A DNA stretch of 64,000 nucleotides from contig NZ_MLYO01000020.1 of the NCBI RefSeq assembly GCF_001866665.1, positions 1 through 64,000 of the forward strand, in the 5' to 3' direction. Below are positions 36,778-45,780 of this stretch, piece after piece (the first letter of the stretch is position 1; the number at the start of each line of letters is the position of its first letter). This stretch comes from Streptomyces monashensis (lineage in GTDB: Bacteria > Actinomycetota > Actinomycetes > Streptomycetales > Streptomycetaceae). The notes beneath the pieces were generated by a model. That model worked only from the letters and a program-made list of their open reading frames with translations, did not search any database and was not told where the DNA came from. Both the position numbers and the translations under genes were made by a program.

Positions 36778-37150
36778 ATTTCCTCCTTCTCGGACGTACA
36801 TCTCCTGGCCCGGAAGCCGCGGTGGACGGCTCGGCCGGACAGGGATGGGAGAAGTGCTACGTCCTCGGAAGGGGAGCGCCTGCGCTCGGTGGCGCGACAT
36901 GCGCCACAATCACCGGCGATCACCCCCGAGCGACAACCACTGGTCGCGCCTGACACGCATCACGCACAACCTTGCTGGACAGGCTTCGCCGGCCGGCGAA
37001 GACCCCCCTGCCCAAGAGCCGGCGCCACTGCCGCCGGCTCTGCCCGGTGGGGACCCAGAGTCTCCCGCGACCCGACCGGTTGCCGGGGTGCGGAATTGGA
37101 CCGAGCGTCGCCGATCGTGGTGCATTCTCGCCCGTGACACAAGGGGCTTC
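36778..37150. other. Long 5' region of the DUF6230 operon
   Basis: No credible gene: short open frames here have no ribosome site or family resemblance. The strong ribosome site lies at about 36780-36786. A promoter could not be fixed by eye. The three palindromes and one hairpin at 37151-37323 listed separately are the only structure seen upstream. Confidence 0.6.
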
Positions 37151-37166
37151 GTTACTCGGTAGTAAC
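37151..37166. promoter_or_regulatory. Palindrome GTTACT-N4-AGTAAC
   Basis: GTTACTCGGTAGTAAC is a perfect 16-bp inverted repeat of TetR-operator type, upstream of the DUF6230 operon. A related site with the same half (TTACT) is at 37282-37294. Confidence 0.6.
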
Positions 37167-37233
37167 GGGGGGATAACCGTAGGACGACCCGCCGATCTCG
37201 GAGCGCGACACACGGTTGCAACTCTGGGCAGAG

Positions 37234-37279
37234 CAAAGCCGTTGATCCCTGGACGAAACCAGACAGATCAACGGCTTTG
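37234..37279. terminator. 14-bp perfect stem hairpin
   Basis: CAAAGCCGTTGATC (37234-37247) pairs perfectly with 37266-37279; the 18-base loop itself contains CTGG/CCAG. It lies about 120 bases past the 3' end of the YbbN-like gene and is likely its terminator. Confidence 0.7.
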
Positions 37280-37281
37280 AT

Positions 37282-37323
37282 TTACTCCGAGTAACAGCGG
37301 CCGCGATTACCAAGATTTGGTAA
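37282..37323. promoter_or_regulatory. Two further palindromes
   Basis: TTACTC-C-GAGTAA at 37282-37294 and TTACCAA-GAT-TTGGTAA at 37307-37323 are both perfect inverted repeats. They are unlike each other in the outer arms but share TTAC/GTAA ends with the site at 37151. Confidence 0.55.
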
Positions 37324-37396
37324 AGCAAGACCGCCCTGACGACTCGTCGGCAAATCTTTCACCCCGGCATCACAAGCCGTGGCGTTTAGTGACTGG

Positions 37397-38365
37397 TCAG
37401 AACAGCGCCCGGGCCAACGCCCTGCGCGCCCCGACCACCCTCGGGTCCTCCTGGCCCACGACCTCGAACAGTTCCAGCAGCCGCAGCCGTACCTTGTCGC
37501 GGTCGTCGCCCGCGGTGCGGCTCACGGTCTCGATCAGGCGCCCGAAGGCGTCCTCGACGTGCCCGCCCACCAGATCCAGGTCGGCCGCGGCGATCTGCGC
37601 GTCGGCATCCTTCGGCCGCTCGGCGGCCTCCTGACGCACCTTCTGCGGGTCGAAGCCCTGCACCCGCTGGAGCAGTTCGGCCTGCGCCAGGCCGAGCTTG
37701 GCCTCCGGGTGACCCGGGTCGTCGGCCAGCACGTTCTGGTACGCCCGGACGGCACCGGCCAGGTCGCCGGCGTCCAGGGCGTCGGCCGCCGCGTTCAGCG
37801 CCGCGTCGTACGGCCCCGCCTGCTCCTGCGCGGGCGCCTCGCCGGGCGTGGCGTCCGGGTCGACGGTCAGGCCGGTGAGCCCGAAGCGCTGCTCGGCGAC
37901 CTGCACCAGCTGGTCCAGCGTCTCCCGGATCTGCTGCTCGCCTGCCGCACCCTGGAAGAGGGGCAGCGCCTGGCCCGCGACGACGGCGAACACCGCCGGG
38001 ATGCCCTGCACCCCGAACTGCTGCATCAGCATCTGGTTGGCGTCGACGTCGATCTTGGCGAGGAGGAAGCGCCCGTTGTACTCGACGGCGAGCCGCTCCA
38101 GGACCGGGCTCAGCTGCTTGCAGGGCTGACACCACTCGGCCCAGAAGTCGATGACGACCGGGACCTCGGCGGAGCGCTGCAGGACATCGCGCTCGAAGCC
38201 CGCCTCATCGACGTCGATGACGAGATCGGCCGGGGCGACGGCCCCCGTGCCGCCCTGCCGGGCGGCCTCGGCGCGCGTCTGCTCGGCCTTGGCCTTGGCC
38301 TCCTGGGCCGCCTTCACCGCGGCGAGGTCGACGACGCCGCTCATGGACATGTTCCGTGGCTGCAT
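37397..38365 (-). CDS. YbbN-like thioredoxin/TPR protein
   Basis: 322 aa from ATG 38365 (GGGGAGGATAG ribosome site). Basic/acidic coiled N-terminus (about 15-40), a thioredoxin domain with WCQPC (Cys79, Cys82), then TPR-like repeats (about 165-320, ending in LLELFEVVGQEDPRVVGARRALARALF). This is the architecture of CnoX/YbbN chaperone-redox proteins; E. coli YbbN lacks the CxxC whereas here it is intact, so oxidoreductase activity is possible. Divergent from a TetR gene. Confidence 0.9.
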   Translation of the reverse strand: MQPRNMSMSGVVDLAAVKAAQEAKAKAEQTRAEAARQGGTGAVAPADLVIDVDEAGFERDVLQRSAEVPVVIDFWAEWCQPCKQLSPVLERLAVEYNGRFLLAKIDVDANQMLMQQFGVQGIPAVFAVVAGQALPLFQGAAGEQQIRETLDQLVQVAEQRFGLTGLTVDPDATPGEAPAQEQAGPYDAALNAAADALDAGDLAGAVRAYQNVLADDPGHPEAKLGLAQAELLQRVQGFDPQKVRQEAAERPKDADAQIAAADLDLVGGHVEDAFGRLIETVSRTAGDDRDKVRLRLLELFEVVGQEDPRVVGARRALARALF

Positions 38366-38488
38366 GCGTCTATCCTCCCCCGTCACCGCGCCGGAATGAA
38401 AAAGTCGTGCGCCGGGGCGCCGGGTCCCCACCCCACGCCTCATGATCAGGCCCGCGTACGTCCGTCACGGGCCGCGCTCACGCGTTTT

Positions 38489-38505
38489 CGCTACGACTCG
38501 TAGCG
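38489..38505. promoter_or_regulatory. Operator-like palindrome before the TetR gene
   Basis: CGCTACGACTCGTAGCG is a perfect 7+3+7 inverted repeat, 84 bases before the TetR start and in the divergent space with the YbbN-like gene. A likely autoregulatory site. Confidence 0.65.
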
Positions 38506-38588
38506 TAATGCCATGAGGACCCCGCGCGACACCACGCCCCGGTGATCTCCCTCACGACACCACAGGACCCGCCGGTTATGGTCGAGGG

Positions 38589-39206
38589 ATGCAGAGCCGC
38601 ACCCCCGCCAGCCGTGCCGGGCGCCCGCGCGACCCCGCCGCGGACGCCGCGATCCTGGCCGCGACCAGGCAGGCGCTGGTGGAACTGGGCTGGTCCAAGC
38701 TCACCCTGGGAGACGTGGCGACACGGGCCGGGGTTGCGAAGACGACCCTCTACCGCCGCTGGGCCGGCAAGAACGAACTGGTGGTCGACGCGGTCGCCGA
38801 ACTCTTCGACGAACTGGAGCTGCCCGACCGCGGCAGCCTGGCCGACGACATCGAGGGCGTGGTGCTCCAGTTCGCGGCGATCCTCGCGCGCCCGGAGGCC
38901 AAGAGCGGCCTGATGGCGGTGGTCGCCGAGGCCACCCGCGACGACGCCCTGCGCGAACGCATCCGCAGCTCCATCGTGGAGCGGCAGATGCGTCTGGTCC
39001 TCCAGGGCCGCGCGCGGGCGCAGAAACGCGGCGAACTCCCGCCGGAACCCGATCCGCGGGAGGCCGCCCGCACGGTGGACCTCATCTTCGACGTGGTGGC
39101 GGGTGCGGTGGTGCACCGCACCCTGGTCAGCGGCAAGGCGGCGGACGAGGAGTGGGTGCGCAGCTTCACGCGCGTCCTGATCGGCGGACTGGCCTCGTCC
39201 GCCTGA
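38589..39206 (+). CDS. TetR-family regulator
   Basis: 205 aa. Helix-turn-helix at about 36-60 (LTLGDVATRAGVAKTTLYRRWAGKNELV), followed by a helical effector domain of the TetR_C type. ATG 38589 has GAGGG close by. Neighbours are the divergent YbbN-like gene and the convergent icmA; autoregulation through 38489-38505 is the only target supported by sequence. Confidence 0.9.
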   Translation: MQSRTPASRAGRPRDPAADAAILAATRQALVELGWSKLTLGDVATRAGVAKTTLYRRWAGKNELVVDAVAELFDELELPDRGSLADDIEGVVLQFAAILARPEAKSGLMAVVAEATRDDALRERIRSSIVERQMRLVLQGRARAQKRGELPPEPDPREAARTVDLIFDVVAGAVVHRTLVSGKAADEEWVRSFTRVLIGGLASSA

Positions 39207-39228
39207 CCCCTGTGTCCGCAGCGCGCCC

Positions 39229-40929
39229 TCAGAAGCCGGCCGGCTCCGTGTACACCCCCCACTCGTCGCGCAGCGCCCCGCAGATCTCGCCCAGCGTCGC
39301 CTCGGCGCGTACGGCGTCCAGCATCGGCTCGATCATGTTGGAGCCGTCGCGGGCCGCGGCCAGCATGGCGTCGAGGGCGGTCCGTACGGCGCTCTCGTCC
39401 CGGGCGGCCTTGCGCGCGGCGAGCGCCCGCACCTGCTCGCGCTCCACCTCGTGGCTCACCCGCAGGATCTCCAGGTCCCCGGTGACGGACCCGGTGTGGA
39501 CGTTGACGCCCACGACCCGCTTGTCGCCCTTCTCCAGCGACTGCTGGTAGCGGAAGGCGGACTCGGCGATCTCGCCGGTGAACCAGCCGTCCTCGATCCC
39601 GCGCAGGATCCCGGAGGTGATCGGGCCGATCGGGTGCCGCCCGTCGGGGTGCGCCCGCAGGCCCCGCTCCTTGATCTGCTCGAAGATCTTCTCCGCGTCC
39701 GCCTCGATCCGGTCGGTGAGCTGCTCGACGAACCACGAACCGCCCAGCGGATCGGCCACGTTGGCGACGCCGGTCTCCTCCATCAGCACCTGCTGCGTGC
39801 GCAGCGCGATCTCGGCCGCCTGCTCGCTCGGCAGCGCGAGGGTCTCGTCCAGGGCGTTGGTGTGCAGCGAGTTGGTGCCGCCGAGCACCGCCGCCAGCGC
39901 CTCCACGGCCGTACGGACCACGTTGTTGTACGGCTGCTGCGCGGTCAGCGAGACGCCGGCGGTCTGCGTGTGGAAGCGCAGCCACTGCGCCTTCTCGCTC
40001 GTGGCGCCGTACACGTCGCGCATCCAGCGGGCCCAGATGCGGCGCGCGGCGCGGAACTTGGCGATCTCCTCGAAGAAGTCCAGGTGCGCGTCGAAGAAGA
40101 AGGAGAGGCCGGGCGCGAAGACGTCGACGTCCAGACCGCGGCTGAGGCCGAGTTCGACGTACCCGAAGCCGTCCGCGAGCGTGTACGCCAGCTCCTGCGA
40201 GGCCGTGGCCCCGGCCTCGCGGATGTGGTAGCCGGAGACGGACAGCGGCTTGTAGGCGGGTATGCCGGCCGCGCAGTGCTCCATGAGGTCGCCGATGAGG
40301 CGCAGATGCGGCTCGGGCTGGAAGAGCCACTCCTTCTGCGCGATGTACTCCTTGAAGATGTCGGTCTGGAGCGTGCCGTTGAGGACCGCCGGGTCCACGC
40401 CCTGGCGCTCGGCGGCGACCAGGTACATGCAGAAGACGGGCACGGCGGGCCCGCTGATGGTCATGGAGGTCGTGACGTCCCCGAGCGGGATGTCCTTGAA
40501 CAGGACCTCCATGTCGGCCGCGGAGTCGATGGCGACGCCGCAGTGCCCGACCTCGCCGAGCGAGCGCGGGTCGTCGGAGTCGCGGCCCATCAGCGTCGGC
40601 ATGTCGAAGGCCACGGACAGTCCGCCGCCGCCGGCGGCCAGGATCATCTTGTAGCGCTCGTTGGTCTGCTCGGCGTTGCCGAACCCGGCGAACTGGCGGA
40701 TCGTCCAGGTGCGGCCCCGGTATCCGGTCGGATGGAGCCCGCGCGTGAAGGGGTACTCCCCGGGCCAGCCGATCCGCTCGAATCCCTCGTACGTGTCTCC
40801 CGGCCGGGGTCCGTACACCGGCTCCACGGGATCGCCGGAGAGCGTGGTGAAGTCAGCGTCGCGCTTGCGCGCGGCGTCATAGCGGGCCTGCCAGCGCCGG
40901 CGGCCTTCCTCGATGGCGTGAGCGTCCAT
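39229..40929 (-). CDS. icmA: Isobutyryl-CoA mutase, large subunit
   Basis: 566 aa. The adenosylcobalamin-dependent enzyme interconverts isobutyryl-CoA and n-butyryl-CoA together with the small B12-binding subunit IcmB, which is not in the window. It resembles methylmalonyl-CoA mutase large chains but has Phe80 in TIRQFAGF and Gln198 in KEYIAQKEW, the two residues that separate isobutyryl-CoA mutase (Phe/Gln) from methylmalonyl-CoA mutase (Tyr/Arg). The C-terminal B12 domain is absent, as expected. A 22-bp palindrome lies just upstream. Confidence 0.95.
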   Translation of the reverse strand: MDAHAIEEGRRRWQARYDAARKRDADFTTLSGDPVEPVYGPRPGDTYEGFERIGWPGEYPFTRGLHPTGYRGRTWTIRQFAGFGNAEQTNERYKMILAAGGGGLSVAFDMPTLMGRDSDDPRSLGEVGHCGVAIDSAADMEVLFKDIPLGDVTTSMTISGPAVPVFCMYLVAAERQGVDPAVLNGTLQTDIFKEYIAQKEWLFQPEPHLRLIGDLMEHCAAGIPAYKPLSVSGYHIREAGATASQELAYTLADGFGYVELGLSRGLDVDVFAPGLSFFFDAHLDFFEEIAKFRAARRIWARWMRDVYGATSEKAQWLRFHTQTAGVSLTAQQPYNNVVRTAVEALAAVLGGTNSLHTNALDETLALPSEQAAEIALRTQQVLMEETGVANVADPLGGSWFVEQLTDRIEADAEKIFEQIKERGLRAHPDGRHPIGPITSGILRGIEDGWFTGEIAESAFRYQQSLEKGDKRVVGVNVHTGSVTGDLEILRVSHEVEREQVRALAARKAARDESAVRTALDAMLAAARDGSNMIEPMLDAVRAEATLGEICGALRDEWGVYTEPAGF

Positions 40930-40938
40930 ACCCTCGAA

Positions 40939-40960
40939 TTTACTTGGACGTCCTAGTAAA
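40939..40960. promoter_or_regulatory. 22-bp palindrome in front of icmA
   Basis: Outer arms TTTACT / AGTAAA and inner core GGACGTCC; only one base pair of eleven is mismatched. It lies 10 bases upstream of the icmA ATG, where bound protein would block initiation. TetR-type acyl-CoA regulators often bind such sites. Confidence 0.7.
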
Positions 40961-40973
40961 TGTCGATGGCTGA

Positions 40974-40998
40974 CCGCCGTACGGTGTCCGTACGGCGG
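40974..40998. terminator. 11-bp perfect hairpin after the DUF3817 gene
   Basis: CCGCCGTACGG pairs with CCGTACGGCGG around TGT. It separates the DUF3817 gene from icmA on the minus strand. No T-run. Confidence 0.65.
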
Positions 40999-41020
40999 TG
41001 TGACGGCGCTCGCGTCGCCC

Positions 41021-41359
41021 CTACGCCTTGGCGACGGCCGGGGCCGGGTCGGCGACCTTGGCCTCCAGCTCGCGGCTGATCTTCCGCTCGACGAAGAAGG
41101 CGGCCGTCGGGATCGTGCCCGCGAGCAGCACCCACAGCTGCTTGCCGACCGGCATCTTCGTCTTGGAGCCCAGGTCGAAGGCGACGACGAGGTAGACGAC
41201 GTACAGCCAGCCGTGGGCGATGGCGACGACGCGCGTGACGTCGGCGGCACCGCTGATGTCCAGCCCGTACTTCGCGATCATGCTCAGGCACAGCAGCACC
41301 AGCAGGACACCCGTGGTGTAGGCCATGACGCGGTAGCGGGTCAGCACGCTCTTCTTCAT
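41021..41359 (-). CDS. DUF3817 membrane protein
   Basis: 112 aa with three helices: RYRVMAYTTGVLLVLLCLSMIA, VVAIAHGWLYVVYLVVAFDLG and LWVLLAGTIPTAAFFVERKI. The HGWLYVVYL and FFVERK motifs identify DUF3817. Function unknown. A second family member is encoded at 45406-45750. ATG 41359 is chosen; an upstream GTG would add six residues. Confidence 0.88.
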   Translation of the reverse strand: MKKSVLTRYRVMAYTTGVLLVLLCLSMIAKYGLDISGAADVTRVVAIAHGWLYVVYLVVAFDLGSKTKMPVGKQLWVLLAGTIPTAAFFVERKISRELEAKVADPAPAVAKA

Positions 41360-41414
41360 GCCCACGAGCGTAACCACCCGTTCCGGGAGATCTTGGCCGG
41401 GGTCGGCCGTCGTC

Positions 41415-41936
41415 TCAGCCGTCGTCCCGGTCGTCGTCGAAATCGTGGGCCGCGACCCGCAGCGGGCGGAACATCGCGAAGATCTCCGCGCACTCCTCCG
41501 CGTCGTACACGCCGAGCCCGAAGTCCATGGCCATCAGGTCACGGGTGGCCGCGTCGACCACCTCGCGGCCCTTGTCGGTGATCACGGCGAGGGTGCCGCG
41601 GCCGTCGTTGGGGTTGGGCCGCCGGGCCACCAGACCGGACTTCACCAGCCGGTCCACGGTGTTCGTCACGGAGGTGGGATGCACCATGAGCCGCTCACCG
41701 ATCTTGGACATCGGCAGCTCGCCGGCCTTGGAGAAGGTGAGCAGCACCAGGGCCTCGTAGCGCGCGAAGGTCAGCCCGTACGGCTTGACCACCGCGTCCA
41801 CCTCGGCGAGCAGGATCTGCTGCGCCCGCATGATCGAGGTGATCGCGGCCATGGACGGCACGTTTCCCCAGCGCTGCTTCCAGAGCTCGTCGGCACGGGC
41901 GATGGGGTCGAAGGGGAGGCTGAGAGGCTTCGGCAC
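41415..41936 (-). CDS. MarR-family regulator
   Basis: 173 aa from GTG 41936. Winged helix at about 60-125 (LTFARYEALVLLTFSKAGELPMSKIGERLMVHPTSVTNTVDRLVKSGLV and wing RRPNPNDGRGTLAVIT). Located just downstream of the MFS exporter gene on the same strand (11-base gap), so it may be co-transcribed with it and regulate it. Confidence 0.9.
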   Translation of the reverse strand: MPKPLSLPFDPIARADELWKQRWGNVPSMAAITSIMRAQQILLAEVDAVVKPYGLTFARYEALVLLTFSKAGELPMSKIGERLMVHPTSVTNTVDRLVKSGLVARRPNPNDGRGTLAVITDKGREVVDAATRDLMAMDFGLGVYDAEECAEIFAMFRPLRVAAHDFDDDRDDG

Positions 41937-41947
41937 GTCACCAGACC

Positions 41948-43186
41948 CTACCGGCCGGTCATATCCGGGGCAGCCCCGTCTCGGTCCTCGGTCGCCCGGA
42001 CCGCCAGGGCCAGCCCGCAGCAGCACAGCACACCGAGCACGCCGGCCCCCGTCACCGCCGCCCGCACCCCCACCACCTGCGCCGCCACCCCGGCCAGCGC
42101 CATGCCCGCGCCCTGGACGGTCATCAGCCCGGCGCCGAGCACGGTCATGGCCCGCCCGCGCAGCTCGTCGGGCACGGCCCGCACGAACCTCTGGTCGAGG
42201 CCCAGGGTGTACGCCTCGCCGGCTCCGGAGACCAGCAGGAGCAGCAGGGACACGACGAGCCCGGGGTGCAGGGCGAAGCCGAGATAGGGCAGCAGGGCCA
42301 GGCACAGGAGGGGCAGCGCGACGCGTTCCCGGGTCGCGGGCACGAGGCGCGCTCCGGCGAACAGCTCACCGGCCACCGTGCCGACGGGCAGCGCGCACAT
42401 CAGCAGCCCGAGCCCGGCGGAGCCGCTGCCGAGCACGTCGGCGTACGGCGCGGCCAGCGCCTCGGGGACGACCCCGAACGCGGCCGGGAGCCAGCAGGCG
42501 AGCAGCAGGACCCGGATCCGGCGGTCCCCGGCGAGCCGGCGCAGGCCGGGCGGGGCCTGCGCGCCGTCGTGGGTGCGGGCGGGCCTGCACCGGGTGCCGC
42601 AGCGCAGCAGGGTGGCGGAGCCGAGGAAGGTGGCGACGGTGATCAGCAGGGCGTGGCGGGGCGTGAGGACCGTGAGGAGGAGCCCGCCGAGACCGTAGCC
42701 GACCAGCAGGGCGCTCTGGGCGACGATCCGCAGCAGGGAGCGGCCGAGCACGAACAGGTCGCCGCCGCCGAGGACATCGGCGAGGGTGGCCATGCGGGTG
42801 CCGGCGAACACCGGGGAGACGACGGCGAGCGCGCAGCGCAGCGCGAGCAGGACGCCGATCCCGGTGCCCGGCACCGTCATCAGGGCCACGCAGCCCGCGC
42901 ACACCAGGTCGCAGACGACCAGCACCCGGCGGGCCGGGAAGCGGTCGGCGACCGGTGCGAGCAGGGTGCCGCCGACGGCGTACGGCAGGAAGCCCAGGGC
43001 GAAGGTGAGCGCGCTCAGCAGGGGTGAGCGGCTGAGGTCGTAGACGAGGACGGACAGCGCGATCTCGCTGACGATGACGCCGAGCATGGACAGCACGTGC
43101 GCGGCGAAGACGGCCCGGAACTCGGGCACGGCGAAGACACGGCCGTAGCCGGCGGGCGCCGGGGCCGTCTGCGGTGGTGCGGACAT
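41948..43186 (-). CDS. MFS transporter (12-helix exporter type)
   Basis: 412 aa with 12 predicted helices; the loop 2-3 motif LLAPVADRFPARRVLVVCD is the MFS signature. Similar to macrolide-type and other drug exporters of the DHA3 group. Divergent from an ArsR-type regulator across two palindromes, which suggests ligand-induced expression. Confidence 0.88.
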   Translation of the reverse strand: MSAPPQTAPAPAGYGRVFAVPEFRAVFAAHVLSMLGVIVSEIALSVLVYDLSRSPLLSALTFALGFLPYAVGGTLLAPVADRFPARRVLVVCDLVCAGCVALMTVPGTGIGVLLALRCALAVVSPVFAGTRMATLADVLGGGDLFVLGRSLLRIVAQSALLVGYGLGGLLLTVLTPRHALLITVATFLGSATLLRCGTRCRPARTHDGAQAPPGLRRLAGDRRIRVLLLACWLPAAFGVVPEALAAPYADVLGSGSAGLGLLMCALPVGTVAGELFAGARLVPATRERVALPLLCLALLPYLGFALHPGLVVSLLLLLVSGAGEAYTLGLDQRFVRAVPDELRGRAMTVLGAGLMTVQGAGMALAGVAAQVVGVRAAVTGAGVLGVLCCCGLALAVRATEDRDGAAPDMTGR

Positions 43187-43205
43187 GCGGGGAGCGTGGC
43201 GGAGG

Positions 43206-43241
43206 ACGGCCTCAGGCCGTAGATTTTCGGCTCCAGCCGAA
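43206..43241. promoter_or_regulatory. Two operator-like palindromes in the MFS/ArsR gap
   Basis: ACGGCCT-C-AGGCCGT (43206-43220) and TTCGGCT-CC-AGCCGAA (43226-43241), both perfect, lie between the divergent MFS and ArsR genes whose starts are 82 bases apart. Confidence 0.65.
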
Positions 43242-43268
43242 TCTTCGTGTCCCTTGAGGAGGTGGCCC

Positions 43269-44249
43269 GTGCCCTCACGCCTGCACTTCGGCGACGCGGA
43301 CTTCCTGCGCTGCCGGTTCGCCATCTCGCCGATGTGGGAGACGCAGGAGGCCGTGCGCACCCTCAAGCGCCCGGACCGGCACGGCTATCACGCGCCCTGG
43401 CTGCGCCGGATCCGCGCGGCCGCGGCCGGGCTCGACCTCGGCCCGCTGTGGCTGCTGATGCCCCGCCGGGGCCACTCCCCCGACTGGCTGGGGCCGCCGC
43501 CGATCGGCCCGGCGGCGACGTTCGAGGAGGAGATCGCGGCCGTACGGGCCTGCGACCCGGTGGCGGCACGGGAGGACACCGCCCTGGCCCTGGCCTGCAC
43601 CCCGGGCGCGCTCGGGTCGCCGCGGGGCCGGGCCTGGCTGGCGGATCCGGCCCGCATGATCGCGGAGCTGGCGGACGCCGTCGAGGAGGCCTGGCGGGTG
43701 CTGATCGAGCCGGACTGGCCCCGGCTGCGGGCCCTGCTGGAGGCGGACGTCGCCTTCCACTCGCGCAGGCTGGCCGAGGTGGGCCTCGGCACGCTGCTGC
43801 CGGAACTCGACCGGCGGCTGTCCTGGGACGGGCGCACACTCACGCTGGCCCTGCACGGGGAGTACGCCCGCGACCTCGCCGGCCAGGGCCTGGTGCTGAT
43901 GCCGAGCGTGTTCTCCTGGCCCGACGTGGTCACCGGCTTCGAGCCGCCGTGGCAGCCGACGGTGGTGTATCCGGCCCGGGGGCTGGCGGGGCTGTGGACG
44001 GATCCGGGCGAGCGGACACCCGCGGCGCTGGTACGGCTGCTGGGCGCGAACCGGGCGGCCGTCCTGACCGCGCTGGACGAACCGTCGGCCACGACCACGC
44101 TGGCCCACCGGCTGGGCCTGGCCCCGTCGTCGGTGTCGTCGCACCTGACGGCGCTGCGGGACGCAGGTCTGCTGACGTCGCGGCGGTACGGCCATCACGT
44201 GCTGTACGAGAGGACGCCGTTGGGGGTGGCGCTGGCGGCCGGGGGCTGA
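43269..44249 (+). CDS. ArsR-type regulator (DUF5937-like N-terminus)
   Basis: 326 aa from GTG 43269, GAGGAGG ribosome site. A large N-terminal sensor domain (about 1-240, beginning LHFGDADFLRCRFAISPMWET) precedes a C-terminal winged helix of ArsR type (about 255-320: ATTTLAHRLGLAPSSVSSHLTALRDAGLLTSRRYGHHVLYERT). No metal-binding Cys motif is seen. Divergent from the MFS exporter that it probably controls. Confidence 0.88.
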   Translation: MPSRLHFGDADFLRCRFAISPMWETQEAVRTLKRPDRHGYHAPWLRRIRAAAAGLDLGPLWLLMPRRGHSPDWLGPPPIGPAATFEEEIAAVRACDPVAAREDTALALACTPGALGSPRGRAWLADPARMIAELADAVEEAWRVLIEPDWPRLRALLEADVAFHSRRLAEVGLGTLLPELDRRLSWDGRTLTLALHGEYARDLAGQGLVLMPSVFSWPDVVTGFEPPWQPTVVYPARGLAGLWTDPGERTPAALVRLLGANRAAVLTALDEPSATTTLAHRLGLAPSSVSSHLTALRDAGLLTSRRYGHHVLYERTPLGVALAAGG

Positions 44250-44261
44250 AAACCCGGGTCG

Positions 44262-45014
44262 TCAGCCGTACTGCTCCAGCATGCGCAGCACCCGAGGCGC
44301 CCGCGCCTCCCCCGCGGTCTCCCGCTCGCACCTGCGCGCCGCCGGCGTGCACCCGAGCGGCGCGGTGAACAGCGCCAGCGAGATGGCCACGACCAGCAGC
44401 AGCGGGCACAGGTACGCCACGGTGTCCGCGAACGACCCGAAGAGCGTGAGCAGTGACTCCAGTCCGAGCCCGGGCAGGCACACCGTGAGGACCAGCGCGC
44501 GGACCGTCAGTTCGGCGAGCCAGTTGGCCAGGGCCCGCTCGGGGGTGATGCCCCGCTCCAGCCAGAGCCGCAGCCGGTCCAGGGACCAGGCCGTGGCCCA
44601 GCCGGTCAGCGGCCGGAACAGCACCCGGTCGGCGACCGCGCCGAAGGCGCCCCAGCGGGGGCGGTAGTCGAAGCCGGTGACGAGGCGGACGCCGTGGGCG
44701 TCGGGCACGTAGCGCCAGTAGCCGCGTGCCTCGGCGATCAGGGACAGCGGGTGCGGAGCGAAGAAGCGCACGGCGGAGGTGCGGGTGCCGTCGGGGCGGT
44801 CCGTCTCGTCCGCCGCGTGACCGGTGCCGGACACGGTGAGAAACGGCAGCACGCGCGCGGTGCAGGAGAACCGCCGGGGCTCACCCGCCGCGCCCGGCAG
44901 TTCCTCGATCGCGGTGAACCGGAGGTCCCAGCGCCGGTGGGCGTCGGGATCCTGGGTGCGCGCCCACACCGTGTCCAGGTCCGCGCATATGTGTGTCTCC
45001 ATGCCGAGACTCAT
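44262..45014 (-). CDS. SRPBCC-fold protein with C-terminal membrane helices
   Basis: 250 aa. Residues 1-160 resemble the polyketide cyclase/START (SRPBCC) fold (METHICADLDTVWARTQDPDAHRRWDLRF). Residues 165-225 contain two or three hydrophobic segments (LANWLAELTVRALVLTVCLPGLGLE, YLCPLLLVVAISLALFTAPL), unusual for the family. ATG 45014 with GGGGGAAC; ATG 45002 is possible. Function unknown. Confidence 0.8.
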   Translation of the reverse strand: MSLGMETHICADLDTVWARTQDPDAHRRWDLRFTAIEELPGAAGEPRRFSCTARVLPFLTVSGTGHAADETDRPDGTRTSAVRFFAPHPLSLIAEARGYWRYVPDAHGVRLVTGFDYRPRWGAFGAVADRVLFRPLTGWATAWSLDRLRLWLERGITPERALANWLAELTVRALVLTVCLPGLGLESLLTLFGSFADTVAYLCPLLLVVAISLALFTAPLGCTPAARRCERETAGEARAPRVLRMLEQYG

Positions 45015-45115
45015 GGTGTTCCCCCAGGTCAGAACGTGCTCTGAAATGATCGCTCAGAACATCGACAGGGGAACGTACAACGCGGTGGGCGTGCCGCCCA
45101 AAACGAGGGGTCCGG

Positions 45116-45409
45116 TCAGCCGGCCAGGTGGCGTTCGACGGTCTCGACCTTGGAGGTCAGACCGTCCGTCACGCCGGGCCGGAGGTCGGCCTTGAGGACG
45201 AGCGACACGCGCGGGGCGCGCTGCTCCACGGCGGCGACGGCGCGCCTGACGACGTCCATCACCTCGTCCCATTCGCCCTCGATCGAGGTGAACATGGCGT
45301 CGGTGCGGTTGGGCAGCCCCGACTCCCGCACCACGCGGACGGCGTCGGCGACGTACTCCCCCACGTCCTCGCCGACGCCCAGGGGCGTCACGGAGAAGGC
45401 GACGATCAT
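45116..45409 (-). CDS. Thiamine-binding protein, MTH1187/YkoF family
   Basis: 97 aa, full length for the family. [54 protein letters not shown] is the ferredoxin-like fold of MTH1187-type proteins, which bind thiamine or its pyrimidine. Its ATG overlaps the stop of the DUF3817 gene (ATGA), so the two are translated together. Confidence 0.9.
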   Translation of the reverse strand: MIVAFSVTPLGVGEDVGEYVADAVRVVRESGLPNRTDAMFTSIEGEWDEVMDVVRRAVAAVEQRAPRVSLVLKADLRPGVTDGLTSKVETVERHLAG

Positions 45410-45750
45410 GCGCCCACGACCCCTTCCTTACGGGCACGCGCGGCGATGACCTCGTCCTCGGCGGCACGCTTCAGCTTGCGCTCGGCGAAGAAGCCGCCGG
45501 TCGGCAGCACGGACAGCACGAAGTAGAGGAGGCCGGTCCTCAGCGGCCACTTGGTGCGGTTCCAGGCGTCCGCCCAGAAGATCACGTAGAGGATGAAGAG
45601 GACGCCGTGGACCCCGCCCATGACGGGGACCGCGTTGAAGTCCGTGGTCCGCTTCAGCACCGAGCAGACGAGCAGGATCAGGAAGGACACGGCCTCCGGG
45701 GCCGAGACCAGACGGAGACGGCGGAGGGCGGTGGCGGTCTTGATGTCCAC
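45406..45750 (-). CDS. DUF3817 membrane protein, second copy
   Basis: 114 aa with three helices; [19 protein letters not shown] and [22 protein letters not shown] align with the DUF3817 protein at 41021-41359. First gene of a two-gene unit with the thiamine-binding protein. Confidence 0.88.
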   Translation of the reverse strand: MDIKTATALRRLRLVSAPEAVSFLILLVCSVLKRTTDFNAVPVMGGVHGVLFILYVIFWADAWNRTKWPLRTGLLYFVLSVLPTGGFFAERKLKRAAEDEVIAARARKEGVVGA

Positions 45751-45780
45751 AGGTCACCTTCGGTGGGGAGTCGTCGACGC

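Noticed and set aside
38589..40960. Assigning the adjacent TetR as the regulator of icmA
   Set aside because: The TetR gene has its own perfect palindrome (CGCTACG/CGTAGCG) unlike the icmA site, and the genes are convergent; the link remains unsupported.
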